Source of the DNA: G965240465 sp965249525
GTDB lineage: Bacteria > SAR324 > JACQKK01
Assembly (NCBI GenBank): GCA_965249525.1
Contig: OZ252237.1
Coordinates: forward strand, 1-64,000
DNA: 64,000 nucleotides
Reading direction: 5' to 3'
Part shown: in pieces, positions 35,066 through 44,314 of the stretch
How the letters are laid out: every line of letters starts with the position of its first letter
Position numbering within the stretch: position 1 is the stretch's first letter
Made by a program: the position numbers and the translations under genes
Notes under the pieces: model-generated
What the model was told of the DNA's origin: nothing
Seen by the model: the letters and a program-made list of their open reading frames with translations, nothing else
Database searches by the model: none

Positions 35066-36536
35066 GGTGCAAGTTTGGATCAGATTGCCAGCTCAATGCG
35101 CCTCCTGCTTGCTGTTTCAATTCTAACAAGTGCTCTTTTCCAAAGGCGAACAAATAGTCTGCTACATCTGGATGCAACCGGATTGTCAAATGACTCTTGT
35201 TTGAGTTCTTGTGTTTGTACCGACCGATTTCACGTAGGACCTCGTGTGAGATGGTACTAAGCGATTTAATACGTCCGCTCCCCGCACAATAAGGGCATGC
35301 CTCAGATAACTGTTGGCTAATAGCCTCCTGGTCTCGTTTACGAGTCATTTCTACTAAGCCAATCTCGCTAATTTGCAAAATTCTGCTGCGCGCACGATCT
35401 GAGCGCAATTCTTCCTTCAACGCTTGGTATACTTGCTGCCGATGTTGGCTACTTTCCATGTCAATCAAGTCAATAATGATGATTCCCCCGATATTGCGCA
35501 ATTTCAGCTGATGTACCACTTCTTTTACCGCTTCCAGGTTAGTTTTTAGAATGGTTTCTTCATGACTAGCTTTGCCTACAAAGCGCCCCGTATTCACATC
35601 CACACATGTTAAGGCTTCGGCATGTTCAATGACCAAATAGCCTCCCGATGGCAGCCGTACCTTGGTGGCCATCATGCGGTGTAGCTCTTCTTCCAGTTCG
35701 TAATGATCAAATAGTGGTTTATGATTTTTGTATAATTTCACCACCTCTTTGCGATGCGGCAGAAACTCCCTTAAGAATTCCTGAGCACGTTCGAATTCAT
35801 CAGGGTTGTCAATCAACACCCGTTTCACATCATCAGAAAGATGATCACGCAACAGGCGAAAAGTCAGTCCCATTTCTTCATACAGCATCTGAGGTGCACT
35901 GGCACCTTGATAGCGGCGCTGGATCTCATTCCACTGTGATACTAAATAGTGTACATCGGCTTGAAATTCTTTTTCGCTGCGTCCTTCAGCTACAGTGCGA
36001 ATGATAAAACCAGACTTTTCTGGCCGCAGGCGATTGATCACACGCTTCAACCTTAGTCGTTCTTGTTCATCGTTAATTTGACGAGAAATTCCCATACTAC
36101 TCATGGTGGGCATATACACCAAGTTGCGTCCAGGAATGGACGGATGGCAGGTAATGCGAGCTCCTTTGGTACCAATAGGCCCTTTGGAAACCTGCACCAG
36201 AATCTGCTGATTTTCACGCAACAATTTGTCTATCGGAATAGTTTGTTTGCGTGGACGACTGCGGGTACTGCTAATGGAGTAGTCATCTAGATTTTCTTCT
36301 ATGGAAGATTCCGGCAATACGTCGTCTACAAATAAAAAGGAGGCCTTTTCCAACCCGATATCCACAAATGCTGCTTCCATGCCAGGCAGCACTTTCAGTA
36401 CCCGCCCTTTGTAGATATTGCCTATCACTCCTTTTTCTCTCGGCCTTTCTTGCAGCATTTCAGACAATAAACCGTCTTCCATCACTGCCACACGCGTTTC
36501 ATAAGGAGTGCAGTTAATTAAAATTTCTTTGCTCAT
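35037..36536 (-). CDS. rng: Ribonuclease G
   Basis: Endoribonuclease of the RNase E/G family acting in 16S rRNA 5' maturation and mRNA decay. From the start MSKEILINCTPYETRVAV (36536) the protein has 499 residues. It shows an S1 domain (GNIYKGRVLKVLPGMEAAFVDIG), the 5'-sensor and DNase-I-like region, the catalytic aspartate-bearing VDVNTGRFVGK and IIDLIDM, and a zinc-link CPYCAGSGRIKS. It lacks an RNase E-like C-terminal scaffold, so RNase G rather than E. An upstream frame to 36581 has a hydrophobic leader that I regard as not translated. Confidence 0.92.
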   Translation of the reverse strand: MSKEILINCTPYETRVAVMEDGLLSEMLQERPREKGVIGNIYKGRVLKVLPGMEAAFVDIGLEKASFLFVDDVLPESSIEENLDDYSISSTRSRPRKQTIPIDKLLRENQQILVQVSKGPIGTKGARITCHPSIPGRNLVYMPTMSSMGISRQINDEQERLRLKRVINRLRPEKSGFIIRTVAEGRSEKEFQADVHYLVSQWNEIQRRYQGASAPQMLYEEMGLTFRLLRDHLSDDVKRVLIDNPDEFERAQEFLREFLPHRKEVVKLYKNHKPLFDHYELEEELHRMMATKVRLPSGGYLVIEHAEALTCVDVNTGRFVGKASHEETILKTNLEAVKEVVHQLKLRNIGGIIIIDLIDMESSQHRQQVYQALKEELRSDRARSRILQISEIGLVEMTRKRDQEAISQQLSEACPYCAGSGRIKSLSTISHEVLREIGRYKHKNSNKSHLTIRLHPDVADYLFAFGKEHLLELKQQAGGALSWQSDPNLHHEQFEILEF

Positions 36537-36699
36537 TACAGTTTGTTGTGAAAAAGAAAAATAGAACAAGGATGCAATCAAAGATCATACGCATGCTGGT
36601 GAATGCACCAGCTTAGGTTATCATTGCACCTCTTTACTATGGTGTTGTCAAAGGGTGGGTACATCTTTTTGTCATTGCTCGTCAAAGTAGCCTAGTAGA

Positions 36700-37737
36700 C
36701 TAAGGGCGCTTAATCACAAATAAGTCAACGATTGGCCACTGTTCTAATACGCGAATGCCCTCAGGTAATTGTACCTGGGGTTTGAGGCCTCGATAATCAC
36801 CAGGTGTGTAAGAAGAAAGGTCTAACACTGCGTATATTTTGCTAAGGTTCAGGTTCTTTAGTAATTTTTCAGGACCCAGCAAGTAAGCATTTACTTTGTT
36901 GACACTGTGCTGATATTGCAATTGGGTGCGGGCATTTTCGAATACCACGGGGATATTCAATACCAGTTCGCGCTTGGGACGTTCGCTCACCAGGATACGT
37001 GCTTGGAAAGTTTCAGGGGCATCCTTTGCTAGGCGGACGTATTGGGGTAGTTGAAGTTCGGTGTTCAGTTCTTTATTTTCAGAGAGCTTTTCTACATTGA
37101 TGGGAAGTGTATGTACTCGGTGGAATTTTTCTAAAGTGGAACGGGGTCCACTAAGTGAAACTTTGCGGGGTTCTATCTGAATGGAAGTGATGGAGAAGCC
37201 TTCAGCGGGGTTGCCGCTAAGTTGGGGGGAGATTTCCACTTCGCGATCAATACTTTCGGCTAACAATATTTGTACACGGTTAGGGTTGATGCGCAGCACA
37301 CGCATTTCTTTTGGGAGAGATTGATTATTGTAGACCAGGCTGCTAGGAGCGAGGTGTTTTTCTGAAGACCCACGAGAAGCGTCTTGTAGATTAATAACCA
37401 GTTGGAAAAGAGCAGGATTGACTGAGCCTGCTAAATTGGGTTCCACATTGAGCAACACACTGGCAGTTTGGACATTGGAGTCGAGCACTTGAAGGTGTTC
37501 GGGGATATTTTTTAACACCACAGAAGAGGTAAATACGATATCGCTGGTGTGCCCACGGCGCTGAGAAGCTACAAATCCCCACAAGACAGTGGCAATAAGC
37601 AAGGCTGCTAATTTGAGGGTGAAATTATAGGTAATTAGTGGTGGCAGTTGCTGCCACAGGGCCTGGATATGCAGGTGGAAAGATTTCCAGAAATCAGCTA
37701 ATTTTTTGCCATTTAGGTGTGGATTGTTGGATGGCAT
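36700..37737 (-). CDS. cdaR: YbbR-domain protein (CdaR-like)
   Basis: 345-residue membrane-anchored protein. One transmembrane helix lies near residues 40-58 (LKLAALLIATVLWGFVA). About four YbbR repeats follow in the extracytoplasmic part, for example VLLNVEPN, ISPQLSGNPAEGFSI and EPRKVSLSGPRS. Such proteins pair with CdaA and modulate its cyclase. The frame overlaps the upstream cdaA by 44 nt, so the true start may be internal. It is followed on this strand by rng. Confidence 0.85.
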   Translation of the reverse strand: MPSNNPHLNGKKLADFWKSFHLHIQALWQQLPPLITYNFTLKLAALLIATVLWGFVASQRRGHTSDIVFTSSVVLKNIPEHLQVLDSNVQTASVLLNVEPNLAGSVNPALFQLVINLQDASRGSSEKHLAPSSLVYNNQSLPKEMRVLRINPNRVQILLAESIDREVEISPQLSGNPAEGFSITSIQIEPRKVSLSGPRSTLEKFHRVHTLPINVEKLSENKELNTELQLPQYVRLAKDAPETFQARILVSERPKRELVLNIPVVFENARTQLQYQHSVNKVNAYLLGPEKLLKNLNLSKIYAVLDLSSYTPGDYRGLKPQVQLPEGIRVLEQWPIVDLFVIKRP

Positions 37738-38551
37738 GGGATTGAGAAGGCAATAAGGGGTGAGTGGAAGGTTGTCTGGTCATTTGTTTGCCAAGTAGGA
37801 AGATCAAGTTCTCTTTGAGTTCCTGTGTGCTGAGGTTGCGGTACAGTTTACCGTTATATGCTAAAGAAATGGTGCGTTTTTCTTCTGAAACTATCAGTAC
37901 CAATGCATCGGTTTCTTGGCTAAGCCCAAGGGCAGATCGGTGACGTGTGCCCAAATCTTGGGGAGAAGATTGGGAAGCAGCCAAGGGAAGAATACAGCGT
38001 GCTGCTGCAATTTTTCCGTTGCGGGTGATGATGGCAGCACCATCGTGCAAAGGAGAGGCGGGATGAAAAATGGCTTGCAACAATTCACTGCGACAGTCAG
38101 CGTTAAGAGGTCGACCGTTTTCAATATAGTTGCGCAGGCCGGTTTCACGTTCCAGTACAATGCTAGCCCCGATTTTCAGCCCACACAGTGTTTGTGCTGT
38201 TTTTACCACCTCGCCCACCAAATTTTCAGCTGTTTGGCTTCCTTCCCGTCTCAAGGTGGTTAAACCCACTTTTGCTAAAGCATTGCGAATATCCCCCTGA
38301 AATAGCACTGCCATAATCACCACTGCAAAACCAAACACATTTTCCAACAACCAACCGATAGCATCCAGTTCTAAAAAACCCACTAGGGTATAAGCCCCTA
38401 ATAACAAAGCGCAGCCAATCAAGATAGGGAAGGCGCGTGTGCCTTGAATCAAAGACAGTAGCCAATAGATTACGAGTGCCAGCAACCCGATATCTACTAG
38501 GTCTATCAAGCGCAAGTATAAAAATGCGGAGGCAACTTCTTGCAGATTCAT
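37694..38551 (-). CDS. cdaA: Diadenylate cyclase CdaA
   Basis: Makes cyclic di-AMP from two ATP. Three N-terminal transmembrane helices occupy residues 18-90. The DAC domain follows with the catalytic DGA at 170-172 (SPLHDGAAII) and RHR at 203-205 (GTRHRSALG). The 285-residue length is normal. The cdaA-ybbR pair followed upstream by ftsH and tilS is a conserved neighbourhood in several deep-branching proteobacteria and Firmicutes. A c-di-AMP system in a Gram-negative with LPS genes is notable but known. glmM, usual partner in this operon, is not next door. Confidence 0.92.
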   Translation of the reverse strand: MNLQEVASAFLYLRLIDLVDIGLLALVIYWLLSLIQGTRAFPILIGCALLLGAYTLVGFLELDAIGWLLENVFGFAVVIMAVLFQGDIRNALAKVGLTTLRREGSQTAENLVGEVVKTAQTLCGLKIGASIVLERETGLRNYIENGRPLNADCRSELLQAIFHPASPLHDGAAIITRNGKIAAARCILPLAASQSSPQDLGTRHRSALGLSQETDALVLIVSEEKRTISLAYNGKLYRNLSTQELKENLIFLLGKQMTRQPSTHPLLPSQSHAIQQSTPKWQKIS

Positions 38552-38620
38552 AAAGAAGTCTTCCGAGGGTGCGCGTAAAAAGTAAGCAAGCAGCGAAAAT
38601 ACGAAATGCTAATCAACCTA

Positions 38621-40432
38621 TTAAGCAGGAAGGGTTTTTTGTAGCAATTGTTGTACTTCTTCACTACCAAGCGTTTCCTTTTCTAGCAACTGATGGGCAA
38701 TACGGAGTAACAAGTGTTGATTCTTTTTCAGCAATTGGATAGCGCGCTGATAACAGGAAGCCACCAGATGACTAACTTCATTGTCTATCAGTTTGGCAGT
38801 TTTTTCGCTCATGGCATGATGGGCAATTAAGTCGCGTCCCAAGAAGGTATCTGTTCCGTTTTCTTTCAGACTGACGGGCCCCACAACTTCGCTCATGCCC
38901 CATTGGGTCACCATGCGGTTAGCTAGTTCGGTTACTTTTTTGATGTCATCGTAAGCACCCGTGGTGAAGCGTTTTAGAGTAATTTCTTCTGCAGCGCGTC
39001 CACCCAGCATCATGGCCATGGTGCCCAACAGTTCGGTGCGGCTGTGGGAGTGGCGATCTTCTAGAGGTAATAGTTGGGTAACTCCAAGTGCCTGACCGTG
39101 AGGAACAATGGTGACTTTGTGGATGGGATCTACTTCTGGCAGCAAAGCTGCTACTAGGGCATGGCCGGCTTCGTGGTAAGCGGTCACTTTGCGTTCTGCC
39201 TCTGACAATAGAATGCTTTTGCGTTCGGGCCCCATCAAAACTTTGTCTTTGGCGAATTCTATATCTTCGTGTGAGACTTTTTTCTTGTTTTGCCGAGCAG
39301 CCCATAAGGCAGCTTCATTGATAAGATTAGCTAAATCTGCCCCAGAGAAACCAGGCGTGCCAGCAGCTATAATTTTTAAGTTTACATCGGCCTCTAAACG
39401 CACTTTTCTGGTGTGTACTTTTAATATGGCCTCTCTTCCTCGAATATCAGGCAAGGGAACATGAACATGGCGATCAAAGCGACCAGGGCGTAAGAGTGCA
39501 GGATCAAGCACATCAGCACGATTGGTGGCAGCCATAACAATTACACCCGAATTAGGGAGAAATCCATCCATTTCCACCAACATTTGATTGAGAGTTTGTT
39601 CCCTTTCATCGTGTCCACCGCCTAGACCAGAACCACGATGACGACCGACAGCATCTATTTCATCGATAAAGACAATACAAGGAGCATTTTGCTTCCCCTT
39701 TTCAAACAGATCGCGGACACGGCTGGCACCTACACCTACGAACATTTCTAAAAAGTCTGATCCGCTGATGCTAAAGAAGGGTACTTCTGCTTCTCCAGCA
39801 ACTGCTTTAGCCAGTAAGGTTTTGCCAGTCCCAGGACGGCCAATCAGCAGTACTCCACGCGGAATTTGACCACCCAGTTTTTCAAATTTTGCGGGTTCCC
39901 GCAAAAAATCTACAATCTCGCACAATTCTTCTCTGGATTCGTCTATGCCAGCGACATCTTCAAAGCGGATATTTTGCTTGGGTGCTCCAGTCCGGGTACG
40001 AATTTTTCCGAAATTTAGTGCCCGTCCTCCACCACTTTGCACTTGGCGCATCAAGAAGAAAAATACACCAACTACCAGCAAAACAGGTAGCCAATTGCCA
40101 AAGGTCACTAGCCACCAATTGCGCCCACTAATTGATTCTGCACGCACCCTTACTCCGCTGTCCAGCAACTCAGTTATTAGCGCATCGTAATGAGGAGGAG
40201 TGTGGGTTTGAAATGGACTACGATCTTGGTAGAGCCCAAAGATTTGGCTGCCACGTATCCGCACTTCCACCACTTTTTGGGCTTTTACTTCCTCCAAGAA
40301 CTGGCTAAAAGGAATACGTGAGGCGTTATTGGTTTGGTTATTCATAAGGTTGAATAACACAGCCAAACTGAAAATCAGTGCCAGCCAAACGAACAAGCCA
40401 CGGGGAAAATGCTTTTGAGAGGAAGGTTTCAT
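38621..40432 (-). CDS. ftsH: ATP-dependent zinc metalloprotease FtsH
   Basis: Membrane AAA+ protease that degrades misfolded membrane proteins and regulators such as LpxC. The start at 40432 gives 603 residues with two transmembrane helices (about 10-28 and 105-125). The AAA module has Walker A GRPGTGKTLLAK (canonical GPPGTGKT, with one Pro changed to Arg) and CIVFIDEIDAVGR. The second region of homology is followed by the HEAGH zinc motif. A longer TTG frame to 40465 is unlikely. It lies between tilS and cdaA. Confidence 0.95.
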   Translation of the reverse strand: MKPSSQKHFPRGLFVWLALIFSLAVLFNLMNNQTNNASRIPFSQFLEEVKAQKVVEVRIRGSQIFGLYQDRSPFQTHTPPHYDALITELLDSGVRVRAESISGRNWWLVTFGNWLPVLLVVGVFFFLMRQVQSGGGRALNFGKIRTRTGAPKQNIRFEDVAGIDESREELCEIVDFLREPAKFEKLGGQIPRGVLLIGRPGTGKTLLAKAVAGEAEVPFFSISGSDFLEMFVGVGASRVRDLFEKGKQNAPCIVFIDEIDAVGRHRGSGLGGGHDEREQTLNQMLVEMDGFLPNSGVIVMAATNRADVLDPALLRPGRFDRHVHVPLPDIRGREAILKVHTRKVRLEADVNLKIIAAGTPGFSGADLANLINEAALWAARQNKKKVSHEDIEFAKDKVLMGPERKSILLSEAERKVTAYHEAGHALVAALLPEVDPIHKVTIVPHGQALGVTQLLPLEDRHSHSRTELLGTMAMMLGGRAAEEITLKRFTTGAYDDIKKVTELANRMVTQWGMSEVVGPVSLKENGTDTFLGRDLIAHHAMSEKTAKLIDNEVSHLVASCYQRAIQLLKKNQHLLLRIAHQLLEKETLGSEEVQQLLQKTLPA

Positions 40433-40503
40433 CGCTGTTGCTGCTGCAAGCAAATAGAGGAACAAGTAATTTTATTATAAAGGATGCTAACAGAAAAGTG
40501 CAG

Positions 40504-41937
40504 TCAGGATGAAAGAAGGTGATTCAACTGAATTTCCAATGCTGTTCGTGATGATTGTTTAGAGGTGGGTGACCGGTGACAGGGAAGGTTGGGAGCAATA
40601 GCGACAAGCGGTTTAGGATTGATGATTCGATGGGTAGATTCTGCATTGTTGGTCCTGAATGAATGGGGTTGCCATGCCAAAACAGGCCACCGGGGTCTTT
40701 GCCATGCTGGAATACCTTGTTGACGCAACCATTCGGTTAGTTTAAGAGGTTTGGAGCGATGAGGTGGCTGGAAACGATCACCAGGCTTTGCATAACGCAA
40801 GGTAAAACAAGCATTTTCGGGCAGATTTTCCAAGCGCAAGTAGCGCGGGGGAACAAGTCGATAGACATTTGTCGAGTCAATAACACGGGCAAAGAGAGGC
40901 AAATCGTCCAAAGCCAGCACCTTCCATGATCCCACCTGCTGCCAGGTAGCTGTATGTGTTAAATTCTCCAACCACAGTTTAGGCCCAACTCTGCGCAGCA
41001 GGCGGCCGGCGGGTAAGTGCAGCTGCCACTGCAATTTTCCTTGTTGCAGCAAACGCATCACCGCATGTAAATGGCATGCTTCTAATCGTCCTGCTCGTTG
41101 TTGCTGAATAAAACGACGCAAACCTTCACTTTGCACAGGTGGCGGCCATGCCAACAAAGAATCCACCTCCAGCCAATATTGCTTGGCTTGGGGAGCACTG
41201 GTACGAAGAGGAGGTAAGCTATCTATCCAAGTTTCCCAACTGAAAGCATGTTCTCGAGCTGCTAACAGACGTGCTTCCAGGCCTCCTCCGCTTAATTCTT
41301 CCAGAGTATTCAACACTTGATGGCGCAGCCGATTGCGTCTATACGACCAACAACGGTTAGAAGCGTCCTCTCGCCAACTCCAACCCCGATAATGCAAATA
41401 GGCTACTAACTCTTGGCGACGAAATTCCAACAATGGACGCAACCATACTCCGTGTCGCCAGGCAATCCCCCGCCAATGCGCAGCATGTACCCCTCGTAAC
41501 CATTGCATCAACAATGTTTCCAATTGATCTTCTCGCTGGTGTCCGCTAGCTGCCCATGCTGCCTTCCGCAGTGAAACTAGCTGTTGCATTTCTTTCTCCC
41601 TCCATTTGCGTCCTGCAGCTTGTACTCCAGCAGACATTCCAGCCAGATGCTTGGTCCTCTGAACATGGCACATTCGTCCAAGGCGTTCAGACAGCTGTTG
41701 TACCCACTCTGCATCTACAGCTGATTCCACCCGTAGCCCATGATCAAAGTGCACCACTTCCAATTGCCATTCCAACTTATCCGCCAAAGCATCCAATAAG
41801 CCCAGCAACGCCATAGAATCCGCCCCGCCACTCACTGCTGCCAATACGCACTGCTGGCTGCTTAATTCCCCTCGCTGCTTCAGTAACTGCCGAAGTCTTT
41901 CTTCTAAGGGATGCTTTGTGCTTTTGGTACGCGACAT
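40504..41937 (-). CDS. tilS: tRNA(Ile)-lysidine synthase
   Basis: Converts C34 of tRNA-Ile(CAU) to lysidine, so that AUA is read as isoleucine. The N-terminal PP-loop ATPase motif is AAVSGGADSMALL (residues 28-40). The conserved ASGHQREDQLETLLMQWLRG and EFRRQELVAYL follow. A roughly 250-residue C-terminal part carries the GDRFQP and GIPAWQRPRWPVLAW TilS-C motifs. The 477-residue length is normal. The run tilS-ftsH-cdaA-ybbR is on one strand. Confidence 0.93.
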   Translation of the reverse strand: MSRTKSTKHPLEERLRQLLKQRGELSSQQCVLAAVSGGADSMALLGLLDALADKLEWQLEVVHFDHGLRVESAVDAEWVQQLSERLGRMCHVQRTKHLAGMSAGVQAAGRKWREKEMQQLVSLRKAAWAASGHQREDQLETLLMQWLRGVHAAHWRGIAWRHGVWLRPLLEFRRQELVAYLHYRGWSWREDASNRCWSYRRNRLRHQVLNTLEELSGGGLEARLLAAREHAFSWETWIDSLPPLRTSAPQAKQYWLEVDSLLAWPPPVQSEGLRRFIQQQRAGRLEACHLHAVMRLLQQGKLQWQLHLPAGRLLRRVGPKLWLENLTHTATWQQVGSWKVLALDDLPLFARVIDSTNVYRLVPPRYLRLENLPENACFTLRYAKPGDRFQPPHRSKPLKLTEWLRQQGIPAWQRPRWPVLAWQPHSFRTNNAESTHRIINPKPLVAIAPNLPCHRSPTSKQSSRTALEIQLNHLLSS

Positions 41938-42086
41938 GTTACTCTATTTGCTTGGCTTGCAGTAAGCTTTTTCTTTTCTGTTAGCGTATCTTAAGTAGAT
42001 AAGCTTTCGCAGTCGCCATCGTTTACATCAACAACTGTATTTCTCATCTTGTGCATGTACTTCATTTTCTATCAAGTTTTTTGGCA

Positions 42087-42109
42087 GCTACCTTATAATA
42101 GAAGGTAGC
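42087..42109 (+). promoter_or_regulatory. Dyad with embedded -10 upstream of the LpxL-GmhB gene
   Basis: A perfect 8-bp inverted repeat, GCTACCTT (42087-42094) and AAGGTAGC (42102-42109), surrounds a TATAAT (42094-42099) lying in and at the edge of the spacer. A promoter enclosed by a dyad suggests repressor control of the next gene, which starts 35 nt later. No good -35 at the usual distance is visible. Confidence 0.4.
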
Positions 42110-42143
42110 AATGCGACGGGTGACCCCAAGAGGATGGCTTTAA

Positions 42144-43781
42144 GTGGACACTGTTTTTACTGGACAAGTTGAAAAAAGATCAAGCCCTGCTAAGCGATGG
42201 CTGTCCTGGCGAATAGAGTGGCTGTTGTTGCGCAGTTTGGGCTGGTGGATGTATTGCTGGCCTTTGCGATGGGCACATTGGCCAGGAAGATGCTTGGGTT
42301 GGACACTGTATTGGTTGGGTTTTCGCCGACGGGCAACAATGGAAACTTTAAAATGTGCATTTGGTTCTGGGTTGGATGTCAAGGCGCAGCGAAAACTGGC
42401 ATGGCACGGCTATGGCCATTTTGGAGGATTGATGACAGAGATATTGGTGCTGCCTCGCATCCCCAGGAAATACGTGGAAAAACATGCACGATTGGAAAAT
42501 GTTGAGATGCTGCTAGATGCTTATAAAGAAGGAGGAGGAGTTTTGTTGTTGGGGGGTCATTTGGGTGCTTGGGAAGTGATGTTATTATCATTGGCGGCAT
42601 GGAGTCTGCCGGTAAGTGCGTATGCGGGTTTTCAGCGGAATCCATTGGCAGATGCGGAGCTGAATCGAATCCGTCGCAGCTTGGGAATAAAGGTGGTGGC
42701 AAAGCGGGAAGGCATGCGGGGTTTACTACGAGAATTGCGGGCGGGTCGGGTGTTAATAGTGTTGGGAGATCAGCATTTCAGCAAAAATCGATTGTTTGTA
42801 CGATTTTTTGGTCAAGTAAGCAGCGTAGCTCCAGGACCGGGACTGTTGATGCGAGCAACTGATGCAGTACCACTGTTCTTTTCTTGTGTCCGTGAAGGTG
42901 CGTTGCGCTATCGGATACGATTTTATCCGCTGACGGTAAGCAAAACAACAGACAAAGAACAAGCATTGCTGGATTTCACCCAACGCTATTTTCAAGCATT
43001 GGAAGCCAGTGTGCTGGAGCATCCACAGCAATATTTTTGGATGCACAGACGATGGCGGAAGTTATCGTTAGATAGTATTGGGCAAGCCAATCGTGATTTT
43101 TTGCAACGATGGGAAATGGCAGGAGATGCCCCATTAGCCAGGCTACCACAACGGACAGTACCGGTACAGACTAGTAGAAAAAATTCTTCCTCTAGTGCAC
43201 AAGAATCCAAGAATAAGCAAGTACTGTTTTTGGATCGTGACGGGGTGTTGGTGGAAGAGTGTGATTATTTGGACGATTTAAGCAAGCTACAGTTGTTGCC
43301 GGGGGCTGCTTTGGGAGTGAAAATAGCTGTGAAAAAAGGCTGGCGGGTGTTTGTAGTAACCAATCAGTCTGGGATAGCACGGGGTTTATTTGATGAGTGC
43401 TTTGTTGCCCAAACGCATCAACGCTTGCAGGAATTGCTGATAGAACAAGGAGCTGCAGTGGAAGCCATTTACCATAGTCCGTGGCATTCTGCCGGCCAGG
43501 CACCTTGGGATCGGGTGCATCCAGACCGTAAGCCTGCTGCTGGTATGTTGTTACGGGCTTGTAAAGTGCATGGTCTCAGCCTTAGAAAGGCAGTGATGGT
43601 TGGAGACCGACTGTCGGATTTGCAGACCGCTGCAGCTCTGGGAGTACGTCCATTATTGGTACGCAGTGGTTATGGTCGGTGTACCGAAGCAGAAATGGAC
43701 GACGCATTTCTTGTAGAATTTCGTCGTAGAGGAGGTTGTATATTTGATGGACTGCTTGAAGCAGTGGAACAGGGATTGTAG
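42144..43781 (+). CDS. Fusion of LpxL-type lipid A acyltransferase and GmhB-like HAD phosphatase
   Basis: 545-residue two-part protein on a GTG start; the ATG at 42133 is in another frame. Residues 1-330 form a lipid A late acyltransferase-like domain (LpxL/HtrB): two N-terminal hydrophobic helices and the catalytic HLGAWE (H139, E144) after LLGG. Residues 330-357 are a serine-rich linker. Residues 358-545 are a HAD-IIIA phosphatase like GmhB: DRDG nucleophile loop (D364, D366), TNQSG (406-410), DRKP (461-464) and GDRLSD (487-492). GmhB zinc-loop cysteines (CxH...CxC) are absent; the region has His and Trp instead. The linked roles, lipid A acylation and heptose dephosphorylation, both serve LPS synthesis. 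Confidence 0.85.
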   Translation: MDTVFTGQVEKRSSPAKRWLSWRIEWLLLRSLGWWMYCWPLRWAHWPGRCLGWTLYWLGFRRRATMETLKCAFGSGLDVKAQRKLAWHGYGHFGGLMTEILVLPRIPRKYVEKHARLENVEMLLDAYKEGGGVLLLGGHLGAWEVMLLSLAAWSLPVSAYAGFQRNPLADAELNRIRRSLGIKVVAKREGMRGLLRELRAGRVLIVLGDQHFSKNRLFVRFFGQVSSVAPGPGLLMRATDAVPLFFSCVREGALRYRIRFYPLTVSKTTDKEQALLDFTQRYFQALEASVLEHPQQYFWMHRRWRKLSLDSIGQANRDFLQRWEMAGDAPLARLPQRTVPVQTSRKNSSSSAQESKNKQVLFLDRDGVLVEECDYLDDLSKLQLLPGAALGVKIAVKKGWRVFVVTNQSGIARGLFDECFVAQTHQRLQELLIEQGAAVEAIYHSPWHSAGQAPWDRVHPDRKPAAGMLLRACKVHGLSLRKAVMVGDRLSDLQTAAALGVRPLLVRSGYGRCTEAEMDDAFLVEFRRRGGCIFDGLLEAVEQGL

Positions 43782-43837
43782 CCAATGTTTGCTTGGCTTG
43801 ATTTATCACGCAAGAGAGAAAGGAGCATTATGTCGCT

Positions 43838-44314
43838 ATGGAACGACTGTTTTTGATGCGCCATGCGGAAGCAGAATCGGCAGGCAACGGAGATGATTGG
43901 CAGCGACAGCTGACTAAGCTGGGGCGACAGCAGGTCTGCCAGCAAGGTCATCAATGGCGAGAATTGGGTTTTCAAGTGGATGGAATTTTGTATTCCAGTG
44001 CTCTTCGTGCCTGTGATACTGCTCACTTGCTGGTAGAGGCGGCAGGCATACAGGCTGAGTTGCAATCGCAAGACAAACTCTACCATGCTTCTGCTCCTGA
44101 GCTTTTGATTGCCTTGCAACAACTGCCTGTTAGCTGGAAAGCTGCACTTTTGGTAGGACATCTGCCGGCAGTAGCCAATTTGGCCTATCAGCTACTGTCT
44201 GCAGACACCAGTCTGCATTCTGCGTTTCCTCCTGCCACATTGGTGGTTATCCGACTTCCAGAAAACGCTCATGCAAATCCCTCGGCTAAACTAGAATTTT
44301 GCCTAGAAGTATGA
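43838..44314 (+). CDS. sixA: SixA-type phosphohistidine phosphatase
   Basis: Histidine phosphatase superfamily protein of 158 residues. It has the RHG core LMRHAEAE at the N-terminus with the catalytic histidine, LGRQQV nearby, SSALRACDTAHLL, and VGHLPAVANLA with the second histidine. SixA removes phosphate from histidine-phosphotransfer proteins in E. coli. Here no HPt or histidine kinase gene is near, so the substrate is unknown. The stop overlaps the next start (ATGA). Confidence 0.82.
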   Translation: MERLFLMRHAEAESAGNGDDWQRQLTKLGRQQVCQQGHQWRELGFQVDGILYSSALRACDTAHLLVEAAGIQAELQSQDKLYHASAPELLIALQQLPVSWKAALLVGHLPAVANLAYQLLSADTSLHSAFPPATLVVIRLPENAHANPSAKLEFCLEV

